The position numbers and the translations under genes are program-made. Shown piece by piece: positions 1 to 11,250 of a DNA stretch of 64,000 nucleotides (positions within the stretch are counted from its first letter, which is position 1; each line of letters starts with the position of its first letter). The stretch is from Calycina herbarum (lineage: Eukaryota > Ascomycota > Leotiomycetes > Helotiales > Pezizellaceae): assembly GCA_001414485.1 (NCBI GenBank), contig LLEY01000036.1:186001-250000 (forward strand). Reading direction: 5' to 3'. Under the pieces are notes generated by a model that was given only the letters and a program-made list of their open reading frames with translations, was not told the DNA's origin and made no database searches.

Positions 1-3000
1 AACTATAACTAGGTATTTTACTAGCTATAAATAAATTCTCTAGTATTCTAAAGCTAATACTATAATAAGTAGTTCTTTATTAAAGATATTATAATTTTAT
101 TATACTAGGTTAAATATCTTAGAATAATATATAATAAGTATAAGTTTTCTCTTATTATTTAGTTATAAGTAAACTATACCTACTACTATATCTAAAGCAT
201 CTATTTTAACTATACTTAGTTTATCTATATTAAAATTATATAGAATAGGCTTTTTTATAAACTTTACTTTAATTTTCTAAAAAGCATTTTCTATCTATTC
301 GTTCTAAATAAACCTAATAGCTTTCTTAACTAGTACTAATATTAGTTTAGTAGTCTTTATATAGTCTTATATAAATAGATAGTAAAAGTTTATAAATCTA
401 AGGAAGGACTATATATCTTTTATATTTTTTAGTAATTTCTAGTTTAAGATATCTTAGATCTTCACTAGATCTATTTCTATTTTCCTTAAGCTAAATACCT
501 ATCTTAAGAAAAGTGTCTAAGTTACTCTAAACTTGTATTTTAAGAGTTTTAACTAAGAATTCACTTTTATAAGTTATCTTAAAACTTCTCTAATATATCT
601 TTTATATTCTTCTTCTTTTTCTAAGAAGATTAAGATATTATCTAAGTAATAAATTACTATTACTCTTAAAAGATCCCTTAAAATATTATTATTTTATTTC
701 TAATATATAGCTAGTATATTATATAATCTAAATAGTATAACTATATATTTATAAAGGCCTAATAGTAAGACAAATACTATCTTCTATTCGTCTCTAACTT
801 TTATTTATATAAGTCTATAAACGTTTTATTAATCTAATTTCATAAATCGTACTACCTTACCTAACTTATCTTATAAGTATTAGCTAAGTAGTAGTAGATA
901 AGCGTTCTTAACTATAGTATAATTTACTTCTTAATAATTAATATATACTCTCTTATCTAGGTCGTCTTTTTTCTTAATAATAAGTATATTTAAAGTAATT
1001 AATAACTTAGATCTTCTAATATATCTCTTCTTAATACCTTCTTTTATATAACTTTCTATTCTTTATAGGCTTTTCTAGTTATATAACCGAAGCTTCTACT
1101 TTAAGAGGTAATAACCCTTTTTTAATTTAATCTTATAATCTTATAAGCAATGTTCTAGTAAGGCTCGTAAGTCTTCTAGGTTTTTAAACAAAGCTTTAAA
1201 TTCTCTATACTATATAGGTATTTTGTTATTAGCTTCTTTACTAACCTGTAGAGGACTCTAGATAAGATGTTCTAGTACTTTAGAAGAGGTAGCGCTAACC
1301 TTATTCTAACCTTAAAGTTAAAAATACGAACCTATATATTTATATTAACTAAAGGTTATTATTCTAGCTTTCTAGTTAGTTTCTAGATTATATTCCTAAA
1401 TCTATAATATACTAAATATTACTTCCTTACTTCTTATTTTAATAATATTAAATTATATATCTAAATAGTGTCCTTTAATATTAACTTTCGTTAGAATAGT
1501 TTACTAATTAATAATTCTATTTTAATATATAATATCTATTCTATTAACTACTCCTAGTTAATATAGTCTTATTCCTTTAATTAGAACGTTTAGCTTTTTC
1601 TAAGCTATTAGAGAGATAAAGTTATCTATTACTCCTAAGTCTATTATAACTTATAACTTTTTCTCTTATATTTCTATAGTTACTATTAACTATCTTTCTT
1701 CTAAAGTAGTATCTAACTTTACTTTAATATATTAAACTTCGAAAGATCGATTTTCTTAATTATAATTCTTTCTTTCCTTATTCTTATACTATAAAAAGAA
1801 TCTTACTCTTTCCTTATTAGTATATACTACCTTATATACTAATCTATATTCTACGATTCCTATAGTTTTAGGAATTTCTCTTATAAATTACTTTAGTATT
1901 TATCTATAGTTATATTAGATCTATTTATAACTAGTTTCTAAAATAGCTTTTATAAACTATAGTTCTCCTATATATAGATAATCTAAAGTAGCCTCTAGTA
2001 TACTTATCTCTAGTTTTATATAGTAAACTTTAAATATATAGTCTCTTAAATTCTTTTCTCTAATAGTTCTAATCTAGGACTAAAGAAAGAATACTACTCT
2101 TTCTTTATCTAATAATACTACTTCGTATATCTAATAATATTCTACTATTCTAGTAGGCTCTAGTAATATTCCTTTAAATCGTTTCTATAATAACCAGTCT
2201 AAAGTTAGACTTAGTTTATATTATATCTATTATACTATCGTTTCCTAAAATGTTTCTATAAACTATAGTTCTTCTACTAATAAATAGTATAATTCCTCTA
2301 GTTCTACCTTAGCTTACTTAGTTATATCGAGCTCCCTTCGCTCCTAATATAATATACTAAACAGTTATTATAAGTCGTATTTTCTAAATACTAACCTATT
2401 ATTTCTAATTAATATAACTATAATATATTTCTTAAATTCCTTTAATATAACATCTTTAAATAGTATTCTAAGGAAAGAAGTTTTAATTCATTCTATAAAT
2501 CCTATTAGAACTTACTATATCTATATACTAATCTTATCTAAAATATTATATATTCTCTATACATCCCCTACTTTAAGGTAGCTAGGTTTTTCAGTTAGTT
2601 AACGTTCCTATTCTAGTTCCTTTCCTTTAATAGTCTTCTATTTAGTAATTAGGCTAACTAGAGTTATTATTTTAAGGTTATTACTTATAACTATATACGT
2701 TATTAAGATAGTTAAGTTAACTCCTTATATTATATAAGAACTCTAGAAATCTAGTTTCTAATTATTAATATATACTTATCGATTTCCTTATTTAAAGGTT
2801 CTAAGGAAAGCTTAAGTTTCTCTAACTTTAGAGTCTTTATTCTTTATCTCTTCTTCTAAACTAGAAGATAATTCTAATATCTCTAAAGAACTAGTTAATA
2901 GTAGTAATTCATATTCTTCTTAAAAAGGTTACTTAGGTTCTATTACTAATTATATATTATAATATTCTTTAAAGATTAGATCTCTATTATTATTAGTATC

Positions 3001-4549
3001 TTATATACTACTAATTCCTTTATTATTTTCAATCTAGGTTCTATATCCTTATACTTTAAACTCCTTATTTATAAGTTTAATATAATTAGTTAAAGCTATC
3101 TATTATTAAATAGTAGTATTAATTTACTTCTTTCTCTTAGAGTATTTCTTCTTACTATACTTATTTACTCTATAGCCTAGTTAGCTATAATTATAATATA
3201 AGTTCTACTTACGTTAATAATTTCACTCTTCCTAAGAAAGTCCTCCTTTCTTTAGAAAGGTTTTCTTTTATATAGTATTTACCTCCTTACTATGTTTACT
3301 AGTATAAGAGTGCTTCTACTTTCCTAACCCTTTACTCTTTTCCCTATACCTAGGGTTACTCTTTCTAAATTTATATAAGCGGTTATCTAGTTAGACAACT
3401 TCCTTAATTATACCTATAATAGTTAAGAATTATATATTCTACTTAGCTATTTCCTTATAGATATATATTTTTAATCCTTAGTAAAAGAGTTCTATAAGAG
3501 CAATCGTATTCTATTCTAACTTTATTCTATAACATTGAAATTTATTAGTATAATCTATTACTAATCTAGTCTAGTATAATTCTAAAAGCTTATATATAGC
3601 TATTTAGATTATATCAAAGTCTTTAAAGACTTTTCTAATAGTTACCTTAAATCCTCTCTAAGATTTAAATATAATCTTAGTTAATTCTATCTTTCTATCT
3701 TTATTCTTATTTTTAAAGAAATCCTCTAAGTATAGCTAAGCTTATTCTAATACTAATCCCCTAAGGTAGGAGATAGTAAAGATAGTTTATAAGTTATAAT
3801 TACCTTCGAACTTATTAGAATTAAAGTTAAAGTAGATGTCTATTTAAAGAAGAAATAAGTCGAGTTCCTTTCACTTCTTATAATATATATCTAGTATCTT
3901 AACTTTAATAGATTCGAGTACTTCGACCTTATAGGGCTCGGAGGCGTCTAGTATACTAATATTATCGTCGTTCCTAGTTAACTATATACCAGCAGGTGTT
4001 CTTCCAGTCGCACTTCTAGATGTTTCTACGACGTTAACTCGACTAGTATTCGGGCTAGCTACTGCGGCGGGGGTTACTAAGGCTATAGCGACTGAACTTC
4101 TAAGTAGGTGCTTAAAGTATAACGAAACTTAAACAAACTAAATAAAGATAACTAAGTCTCGAAGGTTAGTATATAAGTAAGAAGTATAGATATGCCGGGT
4201 TGTTTACTTAGAAGTAAACTCGTTACTTATATCAAAGATGTTAAATAAGATAATAAGATTAATAACTAAAGTTAAGTACGAAGCTCCTATCTAGATAGTA
4301 GACGTGCTAGTATATATAGAACCTTCGTTCCCCTAGGTAGCTAACTCGCTCGTCGAGCTAGCGATCTAACGAGCTGGTTCGTCTAGCGATCTAGCGGTCC
4401 CTTTCGTCACGTGATTATTATAATGAAATCCTTGGATCGCTTAGCTAACCTAACCGATCCCTATCTACTATAAGAGTATTCCGATAGTGCTTAATCTGTT
4501 AGGACGCTGCCTGGTCTTTACTTATCACGTGTACACGTGATTCGTAACA
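1..4549 (-). mobile_element. Ty3/gypsy LTR retrotransposon E1, partial, RIP-degraded
   Basis: The coding strand is minus. The right (5') LTR is 4118-4549, and the internal pol and gag remnants run leftward and leave the window at base 1. Read in reverse complement, the RNase H 'KELL' region lies near 30-120, the reverse transcriptase YLDD box near 635-655 (it now reads YLDN because GAT has become AAT), and the zinc-knuckle region near 3180-3230 with its cysteine codons changed to Tyr. Almost every Gln codon has become TAA or TAG. That is CpA-to-TpA mutation, as expected from RIP. The element is about 75% or more identical by eye to E2 and E3. No open frame is left, so it cannot be autonomous. 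The left LTR and target duplication are outside the window. Confidence 0.9.
4118..4549 (-). repeat. LTR of gypsy element E1
   Basis: 432 bp. It begins TATAACG (TGTAACG before mutation) and ends CGTAACA. It aligns along its whole length with the LTRs at 10142, 16972, 20397 and 26635. Downstream of it (4550) the LINE sequence starts abruptly, so E1 probably inserted into the LINE, or the reverse. Confidence 0.85.
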
Positions 4550-7203
4550 CTAGCCTTAGATCTCACACCTAGTCTATTCACTATTTAAGAGGTATATAGA
4601 GACAGGCTTCTACCTAAAGATCTTCTACACAGCTATTATAGCTATTATCCCGAAGCTAAATAAGAAAGATAAGTCGTCTCCTCGTATATACTAGCTAATC
4701 TCTCTACTCTCGGTTCTTAGAAAGGGCCTCGAGAGGCTTCTAGCAAAGAGAGCCTCCTAGATTACTATCAAGTACACTGTTCTCGAACCGAACCAGTTCG
4801 AAGCTCTCCTACTAAGAGCAGCTATAGACCTTATAACCTGTCTTACCTTTGATATAGAGAAAGTACTCGGGGAGAAGTAAGAGGCTTCTCTTCTTATACT
4901 CGATATCAAGGGTGCTTTTAACGCTGTTCTTCTAGGCCGGCTAATTAAAAGACTCTAAGAGCAAGCGTAGCTACACAGCTTTATAGCATAGGTTACCTCC
5001 TTCCTATCTAGTAGATCTATTAAAGTAAAGCTAGATAGAGAAATAGGAGTATCTACCCCTCTTTAGTATAGGCTGCCCTAGGGCTCGCTTATCTCGCCTA
5101 TTCTCTTTATACTCTATATCTAGCCACTCTTTACTCTAGGAGTAGGCTCTCTCCTAACACTTCAAAGGTTCGGCTACGCCGACGATATTAGACTACTTAC
5201 TTTTAAGCCCTCTAAGGCAGGGAATACTACAGTCCTTATAAAACAGGTAGCTAGTATACTAGCTTAGAGGATAGAAGAGAGGATTACCTTTAATACTAAG
5301 AAGTCTAAACTTATCCACTTCTCTTATAAAAGGAAACAAAGAGAGAGAGGCATCTGCCCCCCCCCCTGCTATTATAGTTAAAGGAAAGACAATAGAGCCT
5401 ATATAGGAACTCCGGTAGCTTGGCATCTTCTTCGACCCCTGCCTTACCTTTTATAGTTACGTTAAAAGAATAGCTAGTAAGGCTATACTTATAGCTAATA
5501 CTCTTAAAGGTATAATAAACATAGTAAGAGGATCCCTCTTATATCTGCTAAAACAAGCAGTTACTATTTATATCCTCTTAATCGCCTATTTTAGACACGA
5601 GACCTAGTACTCTGGTCGTACGAAAACAGGCTAAGCAGGTACTATAAACAACTGGATCGACCGCTACCTAACTCTCCTAGATAGAGTAGTTATAAAGTGT
5701 GCTAGGATCATCCTCTCGGTCTATAAAACCACTCCTACCTCGGTACTCCTTATAGAATCTAGCCTCCTAGCCGCTGAAATTGCTCTTATAGTAAAAAGCA
5801 GAGCTTTTAAGACTAGAACTCGACGACTTAACTTAGTATACCCGCTTAAGCGATGTGTAAATAACCCTTGCTTAAAGGCTAGGCTTATTTACCGCTCTTC
5901 TAAACCTCTCCTCCCTTTAGAAGAAGTTAATCTAATTCAAGACCCTCTATAGAGTAGAGGGTTCAACCGCTAAGCCTGCCTTCTCGAGGTAGCTGGCCCG
6001 AGCTCTAGCGGTAATAAAGACTCTTACAAAGCCGAATTCCTTGAATTCCTCGCCTCTGTTCCGCCTACGGACCTAGTTGTATTTACCGACAGCTCTTGCT
6101 TAGACGATAAAAACATAGGAGAAGACGTATGCCTTATAAGAGAAGAGGTTGTTTTAAATATAAAGCTCTTCTCTTTTAGCAAAACCTTAGAAATATACGA
6201 TATAGAAGCGAGAGCCGTCTTATACAGTCTTAAGCTTACCCTCGTATTCTCTTTTTAGTCCTCGGCTATAAAGTGCTAGATTTACCTCGATAACCTTAAG
6301 GCTATACTATAGCTAACCTACCGATCCTACAGCACCTCGTAAGAAACCTTTAATAAGGTATTCGACTTTACTTAGCTATACCTAAGAAAGATCTAGACAC
6401 GGTGGTACCCTAGTTATATAGGAATTCGAGGGAATGAAATTACCGACAAAGCTGCGGGGAAAGCGGCTCGAACACCTCTCCCTAGCCCTTCTTTACTCTA
6501 TACTACTATACTTAAGAGAGAAGTTAAAGAGACAGGGGTCAAGCTTACGAACAAGCTTTAGCAGACAACACTCCCGGATATCTATAAGAAGCTAGGTCTT
6601 ACTTCCTAGCTCTCGAAACCTAGAACTCTCCAGCTACTAAGAGAGGTCCTAGCTCGGCTTATTACAGCTCGTACTAGTCACAGAGACTTTACAGCATACT
6701 ACCTTCGATTCCACCACCTTAACACGTTACTAGAATCCGGGAATTACAAATATAAAAAGGCTAAAGTACAATTCCACCTACTCTTCTATAGGCTTACAAA
6801 GAACAAAGAGCTAAGGCTATTAGCTAAGGCAGAGGGAAATCCTTAACTCCTGTTCGAACCTAGTTATAAGGAGCTTTTTAACAAGGTCTATTCTAAGACT
6901 AAGTTCTTTACAAAGATCTATCCCTCGAGATAGTTAAAACTCTCTTTTCCTTTCTTTTTCTATATTTTTATATATATCTCTTTTATCTTTCTCTAATTCT
7001 ATAAACTAATTAAGAATAAGAGCTGTTCTAAAAGTAGAGCTTCTCTTTAAACTATCTCTTATAAATTAGCTTACTCGTTTACACCCCCTGTAGCCTAGAG
7101 CACCCCTCTAGCGTCATTTGCTCTCTTTTGAGACTTTTTAGAACCTAGACTACGCGATCTAGACTCCGTCTGACGTTAAATAGAAATAAATAAATAAATA
7201 AAT
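4550..7203 (+). mobile_element. LINE (non-LTR retrotransposon) with RNase H, RIP-degraded
   Basis: The plus strand gives a recognisable but stop-riddled reverse transcriptase: a P-x-x-N-K-K-D-x-S-x-P-R block near 4650, a 'LDIKGAFNAV' block near 4895, 'LPQGSLISPILF' near 5070-5110 and the catalytic GYADD at about 5170-5190. An RNase H domain follows ('VFTDSSC' near 6070-6100, 'GNEITDKAAGKAA' near 6430-6470). It ends in an AAAT simple-repeat tail (7184-7203), which is typical of fungal Tad/I-type LINEs. Stops are mostly TAG or TAA where CAG or CAA is expected. The 5' part, including any ORF1 and endonuclease, is missing at the junction with the LTR. Confidence 0.85.
7184..7203 (+). repeat. (AAAT)n tail of the LINE
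   Basis: Five tandem AAAT units end the LINE. The next bases begin an unrelated Fot1/pogo fragment, so this marks a clean 3' boundary. Confidence 0.8.
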
Positions 7204-7245
7204 TATACTAAGTAAGAATAGATAGATAATAAACGAGATTAGATT

Positions 7246-8130
7246 TAAGTAGATTTTGTACTTTAATAAGTATATAAAAGATTATATAGTTAGGCGATAT
7301 AGACTTCTTATTCTTAATAGCTACGAGTTATATATTTTAGTTTAATTTTAGTAATACTATTAGAATAATAGTATTATTACTCTTTATATACTACTACACT
7401 TATCTTATATTCTTTAGCCTTTTAACGTTAGCTATTTTAGCCTACTAAAGGTATTATATAGTAAGTAGATTAAGAATCTCGTTTAGGTTAGAACTTAGTA
7501 TATTACTAAGCTTAAGTTTCTTCCTATATTTAAAGAAGTATTTAAAGCTATATTTATAAAGTAGAATATTAAGAGTAGATTTCGAGTAACTAGCTTAGTT
7601 CTATACGATCCTAAGAACGTCCTTTCTTACCTTAATCTAAGGCTAAAGATACTAACTCTACTCTTTATAAACAAGCTAAACTAGACTTCAAAGACGCTAT
7701 AGAATACTATAGAGCTTGAACTCTAGACTATATATCTTAAAAACCGTATTATATAATACTAAGATAGCTCTTCTATATTAATTAACGAGGTATTTAATCG
7801 GCTTACTAAGAGAGCTTAAATTATAATATACGAAGCTACTCTTATAAGAGCTGAAATCAAGGCGCTATAAGAGGTAAATTAGCTTAAAAAGAGGAGAGAG
7901 AGAAAACGAAAGAGGCGTATTTACTAAGATAGAAGTCTTATAGTTAAGAAAGGCGAGGAAATTGTTTAAAGTACTTAAACTTAGTAGAAAGAGAGTAGTA
8001 ATAATATATAGCGCTAGTACTTCGAAGATAAGCGGCGACGTTATAGTTTATATAGTTAGATTAGATATAATACTTATATATATAAGACACCTTAGGAATC
8101 GATTAATATAAGTAGCTAGGGTTTTTTTTA
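7246..8130 (+). mobile_element. Fot1/pogo transposase C-terminal half, RIP-degraded
   Basis: Translation of the plus strand recalls the DDE_1 (pogo/Fot1) transposase C-terminal part: 'FDKYIK', 'YRLLIL', an 'NNSIITLYILLHLSYILQPFNV' stretch matching the family's N-I-I-T-L-x-x-P-x-H-x-S-H-x-L-Q-P-L-D-V block, then the lysine/arginine-rich C-terminal helix ('KKRRERKRKRR') near 7890. Family motifs are clear but catalytic and structural residues are altered (PP to LL, LD to FN) and stops occur throughout. The N-terminal half is absent here. The counterpart N-terminal region at 17.9-18.5 kb lies on the opposite strand. Confidence 0.7.
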
Positions 8131-9160
8131 ATAGTGTTATTATAATATATTTAGAGTTGTCGCGTTTTAGTATTCTCGTAATCTACTTAACTAGGTAATC
8201 TACTCGACTAGGAAATACGTTATACTAAAAGTTAGAAACGACTAAATCGTAAACTATAAATCGTAAAGATTAGTATTTATAGCTAGAGTAGAACTCGTTA
8301 ATTATATAGATATTATAAAAGAGAATTTCTATCTCTAAGACAGATGAATATTATAATACTCTCTTATACTCTTACTATATATTCGGTATATATAAGAGAG
8401 TATAGAAGAGTAGAGGTATAGAAAGGAGTAGAAGAGAGAGTAAATATTTCAGAGGAAAGTTTTTTCTAGTATAAGTAGAGAGAGTTTAGAAAGTAGTAAA
8501 TATATTCCTCTTATTCTCTCTCTCTCTCTCTTCTTCTCTCTTATCTATTTAAAAACAAAAGAAAATAAAATAATAGTAAATATATAATAGTAAGTAAGAC
8601 AGCGATATTATCTTAAATTAACTCTATTAGAAAAAGCTAGCTATATATATAATACCTACTATTCTCTAATTAGCTAGCTAAAGAGTTTAAAAAACTTACT
8701 ATCTTATAGTTTTAATATAAATTACTTTATATATTTATAATATTAAAAGTATATATATAAGAGAAAGAGAGAGAAAGAGAAAGAATTTAACTTAAAAATT
8801 ATTCTATTTTCTATAACGTAGTTTATTACTAAGTCGGATATATTACTAAGTTAAATACTTTTCCTTAGTATTAAACTTTAAATATTAATAAATCAACTAT
8901 AATATATTAAATTAACTAAAACTAATTAGAATCAGATAAACTAGATATATCTACAGCTTCTTAATAAGTTTATATATTATAACTAGCTTTTCTATAGATT
9001 CTATAGTACTGCTTAGATAATTACCTCTTCTTACGACTCCTCTCCGCCGTATATACGTCGCGTCGTATCTGCTTATCTACGTTCTTTTATAATATAATAT
9101 CCTATATATCCTCTATAGTAAGTATACTACCTTAACGTATACGAGCCTTTTTAGCTCTAC
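8131..9160. other. Transposon-derived AT-rich sequence without a gene
   Basis: The segment 8225-8280 contains a copy of the Fot1-type terminal motif (AACGACTAAATCGTAAA) also seen at 18.6-19.3 kb, pointing rightward. Purine-rich GAGA-type runs and a CT-rich run lie at 8385-8545. I recognise no coding region in the rest. Confidence 0.5.
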
Positions 9161-9620
9161 TGTTACGAATCACGTTTTACGTGATAAGTAGTCTAGAGAG
9201 CGTTCTAATAAGACAAGGTATAATGTCTAGGAAATAGAAGAGTAACACAGGAGAGAATCAGTAATATAGAGGCATTTAGAGATTCCAGGATCTTACTGTT
9301 GGAAACACGTTGGGGGTCACGTGATATATAGGATCACCTGGGTCGACTAGCGACCTAGGCGATCTAGGTCGACGAGATCGACGAGCGATCCTGTCTATCT
9401 AGTAGAGAACGATAGGTTCTATATAAGACTAGCACGTCTGCTATTAGATAGGAGCTTCGTACTCAACTTTAGTTATTAATCTTATTATCTTGTTTAATAT
9501 CTTTGATATAAGTAACGAGTTCACTTCTAAGTAAACAACCTAGCGTATCTATACTTCTTACCTATATACCAACCTTCGAGACTTAGTTATCTTCGTTTAG
9601 TTCGTTTAAGTTTCGTTATA
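9161..9620 (+). repeat. Solo gypsy LTR with perfect target duplication
   Basis: 460 bp, opposite in orientation to the other LTRs: it starts TGTTACGAATCACGT and ends TTTCGTTATA (the terminal CA is mutated). It is flanked on both sides by TCTAC (9156-9160 and 9621-9625), a perfect 5-bp duplication, so it is a solo LTR left by recombination between two LTRs. It is somewhat less AT-enriched than the other copies. Confidence 0.85.
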
Positions 9621-10141
9621 TCTACGACGCTTGCTTAGAGCTTCGTTTACTACTCGAAGTATACGTACCTTCGTAGATAAAAGAGTTATTTCATAGGCTA
9701 TTCTCTCTATACTCTTTACTAACGTAGTAACTGTCTCGAAAAGTAGAGTTAGCGAGCTTTCTTAGTAACAGGTAATTAGATTTCGAATAAGAGTTGTTTA
9801 TAAAAGAGCTTTAACTAGATTAGAAGAGGTCTAGGAGACCTAAGAGTTAGTATTAGTAGTAGAGGGTCTAGAGAGTATTAGAGTCTATAACTTTATATTA
9901 AGCTTTAAAATCATAGCCTATAGGTTAAAAGGTACTAAGCCAGCTCTATAAAATCTAGCCTAAGCGTTTTAGACTATTATTAATTCCTTATATACTACTA
10001 TAAAGACTAGAAAGAACTCTACTATTATAATATAGTTAATATAAGCCTTAATAAACTTCTTAATCTACCGATCGTATACTCGTTTTAAGATACTAAAGCA
10101 CCTAATATCGAGTAGCTAGGTTAGATAGGACGAGTAGAGAG
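9621..10141. other. Unassigned degraded sequence left of gypsy E2
   Basis: This is continuous with 17411 onward once E2 is removed, through the GAGAG duplication. It shows RIP-like stops. I could not match it to a family. Confidence 0.4.
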
Positions 10142-10575
10142 TGTAACGAAACTTAAACGAACTAAACAAAGGTGACTAAGTCTTAAAGGTTAGTATATAA
10201 GTAAGAAGTATAGATACGCCGGGTTGTTTACTTAGAAGTGAACTCGTTACTTATATCAAAGATATTAAATAAGATAATAAAATTAATAACTAAAGTTAAG
10301 TACGAAGCTCCTATCTAATAGCAGACGTGCTAGTCTTTATATAGAACTGTAGTCTTCTGTTCCAGTCGCTCTAGTCGCTCGCTCTAATCGCTTCAGTCGA
10401 CAGACGACTTAGGCGACTTAGGCGACTAGGTTACGTAATACTTCTTACTAAAAGAAATCCATAGATCGCTTAGCTATTCTAAGGATCCCTCTTTATAAGA
10501 GTTTCCGATAGTACTTAATCAGTTAGAGCGCCGCCTAGTCTTTACTTATTATATACTTATACGTGATTCGTAATA
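10142..10575 (-). repeat. 3' LTR of gypsy E2
   Basis: 434 bp, TGTAACG at one end and CGTAATA (CGTAACA mutated) at the other. It pairs with 16972-17405. Confidence 0.88.
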
Positions 10576-10748
10576 CTATTCTCTTCTTAGCCTAGCGTGT
10601 CTCTACGCTTAAGTACGACCTAAGAAATACCGTTAGAAGGCTATCAGCTCTCTTTTACTATAATATTTTTAATAACACTATCTATAAAAGATAAACTAAA
10701 CAAAATCGTATTAATAACATTCTCTATATTAATCGAGTAGGATCTAAA

Positions 10749-11250
10749 ATGTCCTCTTATACTCGCTGTCTTACTTCTACGTCTAGCCGCTAATATATAT
10801 CTATTACTAGGGGTAAGAAATGTTCTAAGTATACTAGGAAGAGTAAAACTTATAATGTTAAGAAGTAAAATCGAATACTCTTAACTTTTGAATAGGAATC
10901 TCTTAACGTGTAGAAACGCTGTCTACGGGTTAAGAAGGAGATAGCCTATCAGGCCTAAGAAAAGGCCTTTTAGGCCTAGTAGAAAGTAATATTAAAAGTT
11001 CTCCGTCTTCGAGCGTAGTAACGTCTTCTTAATAAGCGAGAATAATAGATGCTTCGTCGAGGACTTAGTACTCTTTAGAAGCTAGATAAGGCTAAGAAGA
11101 AGAAGGAAAAAGAAAAAGAAGAGAAGGAAAGGAGAGAGAAGGCTGCTAGACTAGCTGTCTACTCTACCTCTATCGCTTCTAACCCTGCTTTCAACCTAGG
11201 TCTTGATCCTAGTTTCCTTAAGGTCTTCTCTATTAATTACCTAATATAGG
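10749..11250 (+). pseudogene. Antisense accessory ORF remnant inside gypsy E2
   Basis: This reads opposite to gag-pol. After an ATG at 10749 it encodes a basic, Cys-containing start with several Lys/Arg (a 'C-S-K-Y-T-R-K' stretch that would be C-x-x-C before G-to-A change). A long, highly charged coiled coil follows, with 'LRRGLSTLQKLDKAKKKKEKEKEE' character, and then an 'NPAFNLGLDPSFL' tail. The same order of basic/Cys part, KEKE coil and 'D-P-A-L-x-L-G-L-D' tail recurs in E3 at 20985-21435, though the nucleotide sequence there is diverged. Such reverse-strand Zn/coiled-coil ORFs are, to my knowledge, known from fungal gypsy elements, but I cannot assign a function. Several stops interrupt it. 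Confidence 0.6.
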
